Shown piece by piece: positions 34,183 to 44,328 of a DNA stretch of 64,000 bases. Within the stretch, counting starts at the first letter, position 1. The number at the start of each line of letters is the position of its first letter. Source of the DNA: an uncultured Pontibacter sp. (GTDB lineage Bacteria > Bacteroidota > Bacteroidia > Cytophagales > Hymenobacteraceae); contig CANMMP010000002.1 of NCBI GenBank assembly GCA_947499125.1, positions 186,001 to 250,000 on the forward strand. Reading direction: 5' to 3'. Position numbers and translations under genes: made by a program. The notes beneath the pieces were generated by a model. That model had not been told where the DNA came from, ran no database searches, and was given only the letters and a program-made list of their open reading frames with translations.

Positions 34183-34388
34183 TCCAACCACCCCTGCCCC
34201 TCCTTGTCTAAGGCGGGGAACCCTGACACTACTCTAACAAAAGTATAAGTTCTATAGCATCAGCTTAGCCTTCCTTATGTCAATATCTCTACAACATGAA
34301 CAAAGAATGATCTGGACTATAGATATGGAAGTTAAAAGAGTAAGTATAAGCTCCCCGCCTTAGACAAGGAGGGGCAGGGGTGGTTGGA
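34183..34388. repeat. MITE-like element with perfect 36-bp inverted arms between nuoK and nuoL
   Basis: The arm at 34184-34219 (CCAACCACCCCTGCCCCTCC...) is the exact reverse complement of the arm at 34352-34387 over about 36 bases. The centre of about 132 bases is AT-rich and without a gene. It starts five bases after the nuoK stop codon. Perfect arms suggest recent insertion or conversion. Confidence 0.75.
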
Positions 34389-34444
34389 CCCGGAATAGCG
34401 TAATCAAAGCCAAAACTATACTTAATATATTAAAGCAATATACT

Positions 34445-34452
34445 TAACTTTG
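34445..34452 (+). promoter_or_regulatory. Possible internal promoter box before nuoL
   Basis: TAACTTTG, an exact TAnnTTTG, would start transcription near 34458, 25 bases before the TTG start of nuoL. No TTTG box at the right distance. It lies just downstream of the inverted-repeat element. Confidence 0.35.
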
Positions 34453-34482
34453 GCCGCTGAAACAGAACTATAACCTATAAAC

Positions 34483-36654
34483 TTGGAGCTCACGGAACTT
34501 CTGAAGCCACTGGCTGGTACGCCACAAACCACTACTGCATTGGTAGTGTTGCTGCTGCCGCTGTTGGCTTTTTTTGTGCTTTTCTGCTTCGGTAAGCGCT
34601 TGCCCCGTCGCGGCGACTGGCTGGGAATCGGTATCTCTGCTCTTACGTTTATACTTTCGGTTTACCTTTTCACACAAACCTGGAACACCGAAACTTATCA
34701 CACCCGCACTACCTGGTTTAGTTTACCCTCAACTATAGTTTCCGATTTTACAGCCGGTATTCTGCTGGATAACCTGACGGTGCTGATGCTGGTGACCGTT
34801 ACTTTCATTTCCACACTGGTGCAGCTATTCTCGGTAGGTTATATGCACGGCGACAGCGGTTATAGTCGCTATTTTGCTTACCTGGGGCTGTTTACGTTCA
34901 GTATGCTGGGTATAGTGCTGGTAGATAACCTGCTCCTGCTGTTCATGTTCTGGGAGTTGGTAGGGCTATCTTCGTACTTGCTTATCGGCTTCTGGTACCA
35001 TAAACCGGCGGCGGTGGCAGCTAACAAAAAAGCGTTTCTGGTAAATAGAGTAGGAGATATTGGCCTGCTCCTCGGGTTGTTTGCTTTCTACACTTACTTC
35101 CGCACCTTCGACTTAGAAGCGCTGCGAACCCTGGTAGCTGATGGCAACTGGGTGAATGGTAACTTTATAATTGCTTATACTTTTAACGCCGAACCATGGC
35201 TGCTGGAGCTTAGTCCGATGCTACTTACATTAGCGGGATTAGGCTTGTTTATGGGTTGTGTGGGTAAATCAGCACAGTTTCCGTTGCAGGTTTGGTTACC
35301 CGATGCCATGCAGGGACCCACGCCGGTTTCGTCGCTGATACACGCGGCAACTATGGTAGCGGCTGGCGTATACTTAGTAGCGCGTTGCTACGCCTTTTTT
35401 ACTCCTGATGCACTTACAGTTATAGCTATAGTTGGCGCCATTACCGCTTTAGTTGGTGCCCTGGCAGCCTTAAATCAATACGACATCAAAGCGGTACTGG
35501 CATTTTCTACTATCTCGCAGTTAGGCTATATGGTGATGGGAATGGGCACTGGTGCCTACGACGCGTCGCTTTTCCACCTGACCACGCACGCTTTCTTTAA
35601 GGCGGCACTTTTCCTGAATGCCGGTATCATTATACACGCCATGCACCGCGGGCTGCACCATGCACAACTGGACCACCTGGATGCACAGGATATCCGGAAT
35701 ATGGGTGGACTCCGCAAAGCTATGCCCGTCACGTTTTATAGTTACTTACTGGCAACTGCAGCCTTGGCCGGTATTCCGCTTACATCTGGCTTTTTGTCTA
35801 AAGATGCTATACTTTCCGTGAGCTGGGCCTGGGCACAAACCCTAAGTGCAAACGGCAACCTGTTATACTTTATAGTTCCGGTTACAGGCTTTGTAGTGGT
35901 TGTGCTCACAGCCTATTACATGACGCGCCACATGTGGTTCATCTTCTTCGGTAGCTTTCGGGCGCCTTTCGATTTGCAGCAGATACGGTTATCAATGAAG
36001 CGGGAAGCGGAAACTGTTATGTTGCTGCCGGTTGATATATTGGCTATACTTTCGCTGGGTATTTTCTTTTCACTCAATCCGCTGAGCTTTAGCGGGAGCT
36101 GGGTTATTGCTGGCATTGGCTTAGACAATCTGTCGCTTAAACTGTTGGCTGATAACCTGGTGCAGGCAGTAAGGTTACAGGACGATGCCAACCATTTACC
36201 GCACATCCTGATAGGTGTTTTCTCAGCGCTGCTTGCGGCAGTTGGTATTGCGATAGCACTCATAAAGTATAACCGAAGAACTGGCGAAGAATTATTGCAG
36301 GAACGGCCCAAAAGTACCTTTGCTAAACTTAGCTATAACCACTTTTACCTCGATCAATTTTATAATAATACCCTGGTACGGCCAACGCTGCTGCTTTCCA
36401 GAACACTTTACCGTGCAGATAAGCGGGTGATCGATTATACCCTGAACTATGGCAGCAAATGGCTTGTGGTATTATCTAAAATGGTAAGCTGGTTCGACAG
36501 GCTGGTGGTTGATGGGTTGGTGTGGCTGGTTGGTGCGCTTTCGAAAGTAGTTGGTATGTTGGGCCGCAACCTCCAGAATGGCAAAGTACAGAGTTATTAC
36601 GCTTATTCGCTTTTCGGATTTATTCTGATTATACTATATATCGTCTTGTTTTAA
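34483..36654 (+). CDS. nuoL: NADH-quinone oxidoreductase subunit L
   Basis: Largest antiporter-like membrane subunit of complex I (723 residues), including the long C-terminal lateral helix region. Conserved features are MFWELVGLSSYLLIGFW (Glu on the proton path), GKSAQFPLQVWLPDAMQGPTPVSSLIHAATMV (with its Lys, broken here at about 262-293), and HAFFKAALFLNAGIIIHA. The start is TTG: an in-frame stop (TAA) lies five codons upstream and the first internal Met is far into the protein. Downstream, 103 bases separate it from nuoM. Confidence 0.95.
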   Translation: MELTELLKPLAGTPQTTTALVVLLLPLLAFFVLFCFGKRLPRRGDWLGIGISALTFILSVYLFTQTWNTETYHTRTTWFSLPSTIVSDFTAGILLDNLTVLMLVTVTFISTLVQLFSVGYMHGDSGYSRYFAYLGLFTFSMLGIVLVDNLLLLFMFWELVGLSSYLLIGFWYHKPAAVAANKKAFLVNRVGDIGLLLGLFAFYTYFRTFDLEALRTLVADGNWVNGNFIIAYTFNAEPWLLELSPMLLTLAGLGLFMGCVGKSAQFPLQVWLPDAMQGPTPVSSLIHAATMVAAGVYLVARCYAFFTPDALTVIAIVGAITALVGALAALNQYDIKAVLAFSTISQLGYMVMGMGTGAYDASLFHLTTHAFFKAALFLNAGIIIHAMHRGLHHAQLDHLDAQDIRNMGGLRKAMPVTFYSYLLATAALAGIPLTSGFLSKDAILSVSWAWAQTLSANGNLLYFIVPVTGFVVVVLTAYYMTRHMWFIFFGSFRAPFDLQQIRLSMKREAETVMLLPVDILAILSLGIFFSLNPLSFSGSWVIAGIGLDNLSLKLLADNLVQAVRLQDDANHLPHILIGVFSALLAAVGIAIALIKYNRRTGEELLQERPKSTFAKLSYNHFYLDQFYNNTLVRPTLLLSRTLYRADKRVIDYTLNYGSKWLVVLSKMVSWFDRLVVDGLVWLVGALSKVVGMLGRNLQNGKVQSYYAYSLFGFILIILYIVLF

Positions 36655-36663
36655 AGTATCTTT

Positions 36664-36692
36664 GAAGCTAAGATTTTTAAGATTTAAAAGAT
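36664..36692. repeat. Short GATTTTTAAGATT segment between nuoL and nuoM
   Basis: GCTAAGATTTTTAAGATTTAAAAGATT resembles the TAGGATT-type segments at 10143-10180. It fills part of the 103-base spacer. Confidence 0.3.
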
Positions 36693-36757
36693 TGCAGAAT
36701 TCTGGTTGGACAAGTGCAGGTACAACAATCAACGGTTAACAATCAACAATAAAGAGC

Positions 36758-38503
36758 TTGAACGATTTTATACTTAGTAGCCTGATATTCTCACCTTTAC
36801 TAGCAGCATTTGTAGTGTTGTTATTGCCTGTGCGCCTGCAGAAACCTATAAAAGCAGTTGCTTTGGGTGGGGCACTGGTGCAAATGGTGCTGGCTATACT
36901 TTTATACTTCGGCTTCGATGGCGCAGCCGCTGCCAACGGGCAACAAGGCTACCAGTTCATGCAGAAACTGGACTGGATCAGCTTTTCGTTAGGCAGCCTG
37001 GGGCGCTTCCAGATAGAGTATTTTGTTGGAGTAGACGGCATTAGCATCAGCATGGTGCTGCTCACAGGCATCATTGGAGTTATCGGCGTCATCTCTTCCT
37101 GGACCATCAAGAAGAACATAAAAGGTTATTTCCTGCTTTACCTGTTGCTGCTCACCAGCGTAATGGGCTGTTTCCTGGCACTGGATTTCTTCCTGTTTTA
37201 CCTTTTCTTCGAATTCATGCTCCTGCCGATGTATTTCCTGATCGGTATCTGGGGTGGCCCTAAACGGGAATACGCAGCTTTAAAATTCTTCATTTATACG
37301 TTAGTTGGTTCGCTTTTCATCCTGATCGTGATGATCGGGCTTTATACTTCTGTTATTGATCCGGCGGCAACCGCAGCGCAATTAGGAATGTTGCAGAATG
37401 GTATAGCTACTCCGGATGTGATACTACAGGTACAGCAATTGCTGCAGCAAAATACCATTAACAGTGCCGATATCGTGCGTACGTTCAGTATTCCGGCCAT
37501 GATGGAGCCTGCCAACTTTATACCTGGTAGTTTGCTGCATGTGTTGTCGGGTACGGAGTTGTGGAATCTGCCGATCCGTTTCATCGCTTTCCTGTTGCTG
37601 TTTGCCGGCTTTGCTATTAAAGTGCCTTCGGTGCCGGTACATACCTGGTTGCCTGATGCCCACGTTGAAGCGCCAACGCCAATTTCGGTGCTGCTGGCGG
37701 CTATACTTCTGAAAGTTGGTGGTTATGGTTTGATCCGTATCGTTTACCCGATCTTCCCGGATGCAGGGGCTTATTTTGCTGTGCTGGTTGGCGGACTAGG
37801 TGTGCTTTCCATTATCTATGGTGCGTTGTGTGCCCTGGCCATGAACGATCTGAAAAAGCTGATCGCTTATTCGTCGGTGTCGCACATGGGTTTTGTGTTG
37901 CTAGGTTTGGCCTCGCTAACTTCCGAAGGCGTGAACGGGGCTATTTATATGATGTTCAGCCATGGTATCATCTCGGCTATGCTCTTCCTGGTGGTAGGCG
38001 TTATTTACGACCGCGCCCACGACCGTATGATCCTGAATTTCCGTGGACTTGCCAAGCGCATGCCGGCTTATACTACGTTTGTAGTTATCGCTTTCTTTGC
38101 CTCGCTGGGCTTGCCGGGCTTCTCCGGTTTTATAGCCGAGTTACTGGTATTAGTAGGTGGTTTCAGCTCTCCGGATATTACAGGTTTATTGCCCCGCTGG
38201 CTAACTATAGTTGCTGTTTTTGGTTTGCTGCTGGCGGCTGCTTATTACCTGTGGGCTTTACAAAGAATGTTCTTTGGTAAGTACTGGATATTCCCGGAGC
38301 TACGTGCAAAAGCAACTATGTCTGACCTGAATGTAAGGGAATACCTGATGCTGGTACCCTTGGCTATACTTGCCTTGTTGTTCGGAATTTTTCCGCATTT
38401 GCTGCTCGATAAAATAGGAGTAGCGGCACAAGGCTTTACAGAACTGGTACTACAGAACGGGCAGGAACAGTTGAACATGGTGTTGTCTACTTTAATAAGA
38501 TAG
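36758..38503 (+). CDS. nuoM: NADH-quinone oxidoreductase subunit M
   Basis: Antiporter-like membrane subunit of complex I, 581 residues, about 14 helices. Conserved blocks are FFEFMLLPMYFLIGIWG (proton-path Glu), the FIYTLVGS turn, HTWLPDAHVEAPTPISVLLAAILLKVGGYG (about 302-331), and AYSSVSHMGFVLLG. It starts with TTG, with no ATG near the N-terminus. A loop at about 195-255 (QLGMLQNGIATPDVI...) is longer than in many homologues. The spacer after it holds an array of short palindromes. Confidence 0.95.
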   Translation: MNDFILSSLIFSPLLAAFVVLLLPVRLQKPIKAVALGGALVQMVLAILLYFGFDGAAAANGQQGYQFMQKLDWISFSLGSLGRFQIEYFVGVDGISISMVLLTGIIGVIGVISSWTIKKNIKGYFLLYLLLLTSVMGCFLALDFFLFYLFFEFMLLPMYFLIGIWGGPKREYAALKFFIYTLVGSLFILIVMIGLYTSVIDPAATAAQLGMLQNGIATPDVILQVQQLLQQNTINSADIVRTFSIPAMMEPANFIPGSLLHVLSGTELWNLPIRFIAFLLLFAGFAIKVPSVPVHTWLPDAHVEAPTPISVLLAAILLKVGGYGLIRIVYPIFPDAGAYFAVLVGGLGVLSIIYGALCALAMNDLKKLIAYSSVSHMGFVLLGLASLTSEGVNGAIYMMFSHGIISAMLFLVVGVIYDRAHDRMILNFRGLAKRMPAYTTFVVIAFFASLGLPGFSGFIAELLVLVGGFSSPDITGLLPRWLTIVAVFGLLLAAAYYLWALQRMFFGKYWIFPELRAKATMSDLNVREYLMLVPLAILALLFGIFPHLLLDKIGVAAQGFTELVLQNGQEQLNMVLSTLIR

Positions 38504-38521
38504 ATAAGCGCTGTTTAGGAT

Positions 38522-38780
38522 TTGCAACCTAATTGCTCTTTCGGATTTGCAATCCGAAAGTATAATACTCGCGGATTTGTAATCCGCAAATGCAAAGGCG
38601 GCAACTATAGCAAAAAGCGGATTGCAAATCCGAAACAGCATAAAGGTATCATAAAAAGCTCTTTCGGATATCTATATCCGAAAGCAATCTGTAGGGGATA
38701 TCCATATCCCCATTGAATGGTTTACGCGGATCTGGAGATCCGCAGCAGTTTAAGTTCCAGACAAGGATGTCCGAAACAGC
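38522..38780. repeat. Array of short palindromes with differing stems between nuoM and nuoN
   Basis: At least five clean palindromes in about 260 bases: CTTTCGGATTTGCAATCCGAAAG-type (38538-38560, first 20 bases shown as CTTTCGGATTTGCAATCCGA), GCGGATTTGTAATCCGC (38571-38587), a CGGATATCTATATCCG core (38662-38685), GGGGATATCCATATCCCC (38694-38711) and GCGGATCTGGAGATCCGC (38727-38744), plus weaker ones at 38617-38637 and about 38760-38775. All share CGGAT/ATCCG-type ends while the inner stem changes on both sides together. Non-coding. Confidence 0.75.
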
Positions 38781-38811
38781 AGGAAAAAAATACTATAACT
38801 ATAGTAACTAA

Positions 38812-40326
38812 GTGAACGAACAGGCAGCTTTATTATCTGAGAAGATCGACGCCATAATAGCCGGGGCAGGTTCGCTGTTGCCCGAGTTGCTGCTGGCTGG
38901 TTTCTTCCTGTTGCTTGTTACCCTTGATCTGTTCAGATCGAGAACTATAAAACAGCTGCTGCCCTGGCTGGCACTTACCGGTCTTTTCTCCGTTTTTATA
39001 CTTCAGATCTTAGGCGGCTATACTTCGGGTGGGGTGCAGTTTCTGAACTTGCTGCGCTCTGATGGGTTGGCGCGCTACGGCGGTATCCTTTTCAGCGCAG
39101 CAGGTATCTTTACCATACTTTTATCGCTCCAAAGCAGATCACTGGAAAACCAGAAAGAAGGCAAAGGCGAATACTATGCACTGATATTGATGTTGGTACT
39201 GGGCCTGAACCTGATGGCAAAGTCCATTAACCTGCTCATGGTTTTCCTGGCGATCGAGTTGGTTTCCATCGCATCTTATATCCTTACCCTAACTTTAAAA
39301 CACGAAAAACGCGCCGTAGAGGCCGGCCTGAAGTACGTGCTGTATGGTACACTTTCGGCAGGAGTAATGCTGTATGGTATGTCGTTTTTCTATGGTTTTA
39401 CCGGCTCTTTAAACTATACCGAAGGCACGTTCTGGCAGGCGCTTTTGCAGGCTGATGTATTGCTGGTAACGATTGCCGCTATACTTGTTTTCGCCGGGTT
39501 CTTCTTTAAAATATCAGCTGCGCCGTTCCACTTCTGGACTCCGGATGTATACCAGGGAGCACCGATGCCTGTAGTTGCTTTGTTCTCTACCGGCCCTAAA
39601 ATGGCGGGTATCATGGTTATACTTCGCTTTGTAGCTGCTTTCGCCGATCCGGTGGTAGCCTCTTATTTCGATGATATACTTCTGTTCCTGGGCATTGCAG
39701 CGGTTGCTACATTAGTAGTCGGTAATTTTACAGCGCTGTGGCAAAAAACTCCACGCAGACTGATGGCTTATTCATCAGTGTCGCATGCGGGTTTTCTGCT
39801 GATGGGACTGCTGGCATTGGGCACCAACTATAGCTCCAGCGTACTGTTTTACCTGACGGTGCTGCTGTTCATGAACTATGGCGTTTTCCTGTTTCTGCAG
39901 ATATCCGAAGAGAATTTTGGCATAACAAAACTGGAGCACTTTACGGGCATGGGCTATAAATTGCCTTACCTGGGCGTGATGGCATTGCTATACTTGCTGT
40001 CGCTGACAGGGCTGCCACCACTGGCTGGTTTTATGGGCAAACTGCTTATTTTTAGTAATATCTGGGAGGCTTATAGTTTATCGAACCAAACGATGTTGCT
40101 GGTGCTGCTGGTGGCAGGTGTGTTGCTTACAGGGGTTGCTTTATTTTATTATATCCGGATTCCATACTACCTTTTCCTTAAAAGGAATTTAACTGAAGAA
40201 AAATTAGTTATTTCACTGTCAGATAAGCTGCTGCTGGCATTTTTTGCGGTGCCATTGCTGGTCCTGTTCTTTAAACCTGACCTGCTGTTGCACTGGATAG
40301 AAAAGCTGCTGGCACAGACACTTTAA
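38812..40326 (+). CDS. nuoN: NADH-quinone oxidoreductase subunit N
   Basis: Third antiporter-like membrane subunit of complex I, 504 residues, about 14 helices. Conserved features are FLAIELVSIASYILT (proton-path Glu), the Lys-bearing VEAGLKYVLYGTLSAGVML, FFFKISAAPFHFWTPDVYQGAPMPV (broken by family-typical His/Pro spacing, about 231-255) and AYSSVSHAGFLLMG. The start must be GTG at 38812, since TAA immediately precedes it in frame. It ends eight bases before the purF ATG, so purF may be read from the Nuo transcript. Confidence 0.95.
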   Translation: MNEQAALLSEKIDAIIAGAGSLLPELLLAGFFLLLVTLDLFRSRTIKQLLPWLALTGLFSVFILQILGGYTSGGVQFLNLLRSDGLARYGGILFSAAGIFTILLSLQSRSLENQKEGKGEYYALILMLVLGLNLMAKSINLLMVFLAIELVSIASYILTLTLKHEKRAVEAGLKYVLYGTLSAGVMLYGMSFFYGFTGSLNYTEGTFWQALLQADVLLVTIAAILVFAGFFFKISAAPFHFWTPDVYQGAPMPVVALFSTGPKMAGIMVILRFVAAFADPVVASYFDDILLFLGIAAVATLVVGNFTALWQKTPRRLMAYSSVSHAGFLLMGLLALGTNYSSSVLFYLTVLLFMNYGVFLFLQISEENFGITKLEHFTGMGYKLPYLGVMALLYLLSLTGLPPLAGFMGKLLIFSNIWEAYSLSNQTMLLVLLVAGVLLTGVALFYYIRIPYYLFLKRNLTEEKLVISLSDKLLLAFFAVPLLVLFFKPDLLLHWIEKLLAQTL

Positions 40327-40334
40327 CAGCAAAC

Positions 40335-42227
<1,893 letters not shown>

Positions 42228-42243
42228 GCTCAACTATAGATCA

Positions 42244-42288
42244 ACAAAAAAAGCACTGCCCGGTAAAGGCAGTGCTTTTTTTGTTGAT
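42244..42288. terminator. Bidirectional terminator
   Basis: AACAAAAAAAGCACTGCC and its complement GGCAGTGCTTTTTTTGTT form an 18-bp stem around CGGTAAA-type loop bases. It ends the nuo-purF direction and, on the other strand, the MORN-repeat gene. Confidence 0.9.
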
Positions 42289-42299
42289 ACCGGAAAAGG

Positions 42300-43634
42300 C
42301 TACTTCTCTTTCGTTATAGTTTTCTCTTCTACCATTTCGCCGTTTCGGTAGCTGACGGTTTTAACTAAAGTGCCTTCGTTGTTAAAGTGCTTCCAGGTGC
42401 CGACTGGTCGGTTGGCTACATAGCGGCCTATCGTTTCTTCCCGGCCATTCTGGTGGAAAGTTTTATAGTCGCCCTGCTTCTTGCCGTCCTTAAAGCCGGT
42501 CTCCGATTTTACTTTACCATCGGCATAATACTCATAGCTTATACCTGTAATTTTGCCATTAGCCCAGGTGGTTTTGCTTTTAAGCTGGCCGTTATCATGA
42601 TAGCTTTCCTGTGCGCCGTTCAGCTGGCCTTTGTCGTATACTTTGCGGGTGCTTACCTGCTTGTTCGGGCCATCAAAATAAGTTACCCACGTGCCTTGCT
42701 GTAGCTTGTTCTTAAACTCTTCTTCCGATTGTATATTTCCGCTCGGGTAGTAATCCGTTATTTTCCTGTCAGCGCCGTTGTTGCTGTAAGTGCCGGCTAT
42801 GCGTATGGTGCCGTCCTCGTAAAAGTGCTGCGTAGTGCCGTTTGGCTCACCATTTTTATACATTATAGTGCTGCGTAGCTGTCCGTTCTCGAAAAATGAT
42901 CTGCTTTGTCCGTGCATTTTGCCAGCTACAAAACTGCCTTCGGTACTTAGCTTGCCATCAGGGTAATAACTTTTAAATGAGCCCTGTTTCTGGCCAGCCA
43001 CGTTTATCACTTCCTGTTGCAGCTGTCCGTTGTCGTAATAAGTTTTATAAGAGCCTTCCAGCATACCGGCCCGGTAAGTAGCATCGCTTTCGAGATGGCC
43101 GTTTGGGAAGTAGGTTTTAGCCGGTCCGCTCTGTTGCTGGTCTTTATAGTATATCTCCGATTTTACTTTGCCATCGGGGTAATATTCTTTCACTAAACCT
43201 TCCGGGAAGCCATTTACAAAAGATGTTTCCTTACGCAGGCTGCCATCATCATAAAAGGTCTTGAACATCTTGCTCTGCTGGTCATTCTCGTAAAAGCCTT
43301 CCTGCATCAGGCGCCCATCGGGGTGGTACGCCAGGAACGGACCTTGTTTCACGTCCAGTTTATAGGTTACTTTTATGCGCGGCTTACCATTTTTATAGTA
43401 TTCGGTAAACACGCTGTCTTTTTTACCATCTGTAAACTTAGCGAAAGCTTCGCGCTCTCCGGTAGGGTAATACCGGACATAATTACCAACTATAGCCGAG
43501 TCCGCTTTGATAAAGTATACTTCCTTTATGGCTGAGCCACCATTGCTATAGTAAGTAACTACTTTGCGGGCCTGGCCCTGTGCAAAAGCACCTGTCGTAC
43601 AAAGTATAAATAAGAGTGAAAGTAATCTGAGCAT
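42300..43634 (-). CDS. Exported MORN-repeat protein (YwqK-like)
   Basis: A 444-residue protein with signal peptide (MLRLLSLLFILCTTGAFAQ) followed by about 17 MORN-variant repeats of 22-24 residues, each with a YYPDGK/YYDNGQ-type core then a LxxExxY strand. Such proteins are often labelled YwqK-family antitoxins in databases, but nothing here indicates a toxin-antitoxin system and the signal peptide points to the periplasm or surface. A long beta-solenoid-like rod is expected. The next minus-strand gene (HEAT-like) starts upstream with a 35-base gap, so the two may be co-transcribed. Confidence 0.85.
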   Translation of the reverse strand: MLRLLSLLFILCTTGAFAQGQARKVVTYYSNGGSAIKEVYFIKADSAIVGNYVRYYPTGEREAFAKFTDGKKDSVFTEYYKNGKPRIKVTYKLDVKQGPFLAYHPDGRLMQEGFYENDQQSKMFKTFYDDGSLRKETSFVNGFPEGLVKEYYPDGKVKSEIYYKDQQQSGPAKTYFPNGHLESDATYRAGMLEGSYKTYYDNGQLQQEVINVAGQKQGSFKSYYPDGKLSTEGSFVAGKMHGQSRSFFENGQLRSTIMYKNGEPNGTTQHFYEDGTIRIAGTYSNNGADRKITDYYPSGNIQSEEEFKNKLQQGTWVTYFDGPNKQVSTRKVYDKGQLNGAQESYHDNGQLKSKTTWANGKITGISYEYYADGKVKSETGFKDGKKQGDYKTFHQNGREETIGRYVANRPVGTWKHFNNEGTLVKTVSYRNGEMVEEKTITKEK

Positions 43635-43669
43635 ATTGTATTTGATCTCTCTGTTACTAAAGTATAAGG

Positions 43670-44203
43670 TTAACCCTTGTTTTTAACTATCTGCTTTGCG
43701 ACCAGCTTCATAAAAGGATCGGGGTCTTTTAAATATTTCTGAGCCAGTTCTAGCGCTTTTGTATGGTTCACCCTATCCAGGCTCATCAATGCCCTTCTGA
43801 TCACATACTTGTCATTGTCGCGGGTTACCAGGTTTACCAATAACTTTTCCCGGTCTTCAACTTCGGTGTTGCCTAGTAGTTCGGCCATCTGCCATCTTGC
43901 CTGCGGCTGATCGGAATGGATAGCTTTTTTTACAAACCGGAGCTTAGACTCCAGCTTATCTTCTACTTTCCGCCGGATAATTTCCGATTCGTTATCGATA
44001 GCCAGTGCGTAAACCAGTTGTTGAGCCAGGTCGTGGTTAAATTCCTTGTTCAGTTGGTTAAGCACTTCATCGGCAGCTTTGTATAGTTCCTCCCAACCCG
44101 GGTATTCAATTTCCCATTCACCTAATCCTCTTTCTTCGTTATAGGTTTCAGGGGTCATGTTGGCCCAATCCCAGAATTTAGCTAAGGCAGCTGTTAATGT
44201 CAT
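43670..44203 (-). CDS. HEAT-like helical repeat protein
   Basis: A 177-residue, mostly helical cytosolic protein without signal sequence. The second half (about 75-175) shows HEAT-like pairs: RKVEDKLESKLRFVKKAIHSDQPQARWQMAELLGN, then REKLLVNLVTRDNDKYVIRRALMSLDRV, then LELAQKYLKDPDPFMKLVAKQIV (each quoted only as position guide, near 78-110, 118-145 and 150-172). The N-terminal 60 residues contain many Trp, Glu and Tyr (WANMTPETYNEERGLGEWEIEYPGWEEL region). Function unknown; possibly a protein-binding scaffold. Confidence 0.65.
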   Translation of the reverse strand: MTLTAALAKFWDWANMTPETYNEERGLGEWEIEYPGWEELYKAADEVLNQLNKEFNHDLAQQLVYALAIDNESEIIRRKVEDKLESKLRFVKKAIHSDQPQARWQMAELLGNTEVEDREKLLVNLVTRDNDKYVIRRALMSLDRVNHTKALELAQKYLKDPDPFMKLVAKQIVKNKG

Positions 44204-44328
44204 TTGCTTCTTTAATATAGATGAACAACAAAACTATAGTAAACAGTTTAATGTGCGGATGCAAGTATAAAAAGAAAGCCCTACGCATAAACGTAAGGCT
44301 TCCTGCAAAATGTATGCCTTTCGGCTTA

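Noticed and set aside
34183-34388. Insertion sequence between nuoK and nuoL
   Set aside because: The arms are perfect but the centre is only about 130 bases with no transposase frame, so at most a non-autonomous element.
38522-38780. Could the repeated palindromes between nuoM and nuoN be a CRISPR array?
   Set aside because: The repeats are not identical, spacing is irregular, units are themselves palindromic with variable cores, and no cas genes are near.
42300-43634. Toxin-antitoxin system (YwqK antitoxin label)
   Set aside because: The protein has a signal peptide and only MORN repeats, and no toxin-like gene is adjacent.
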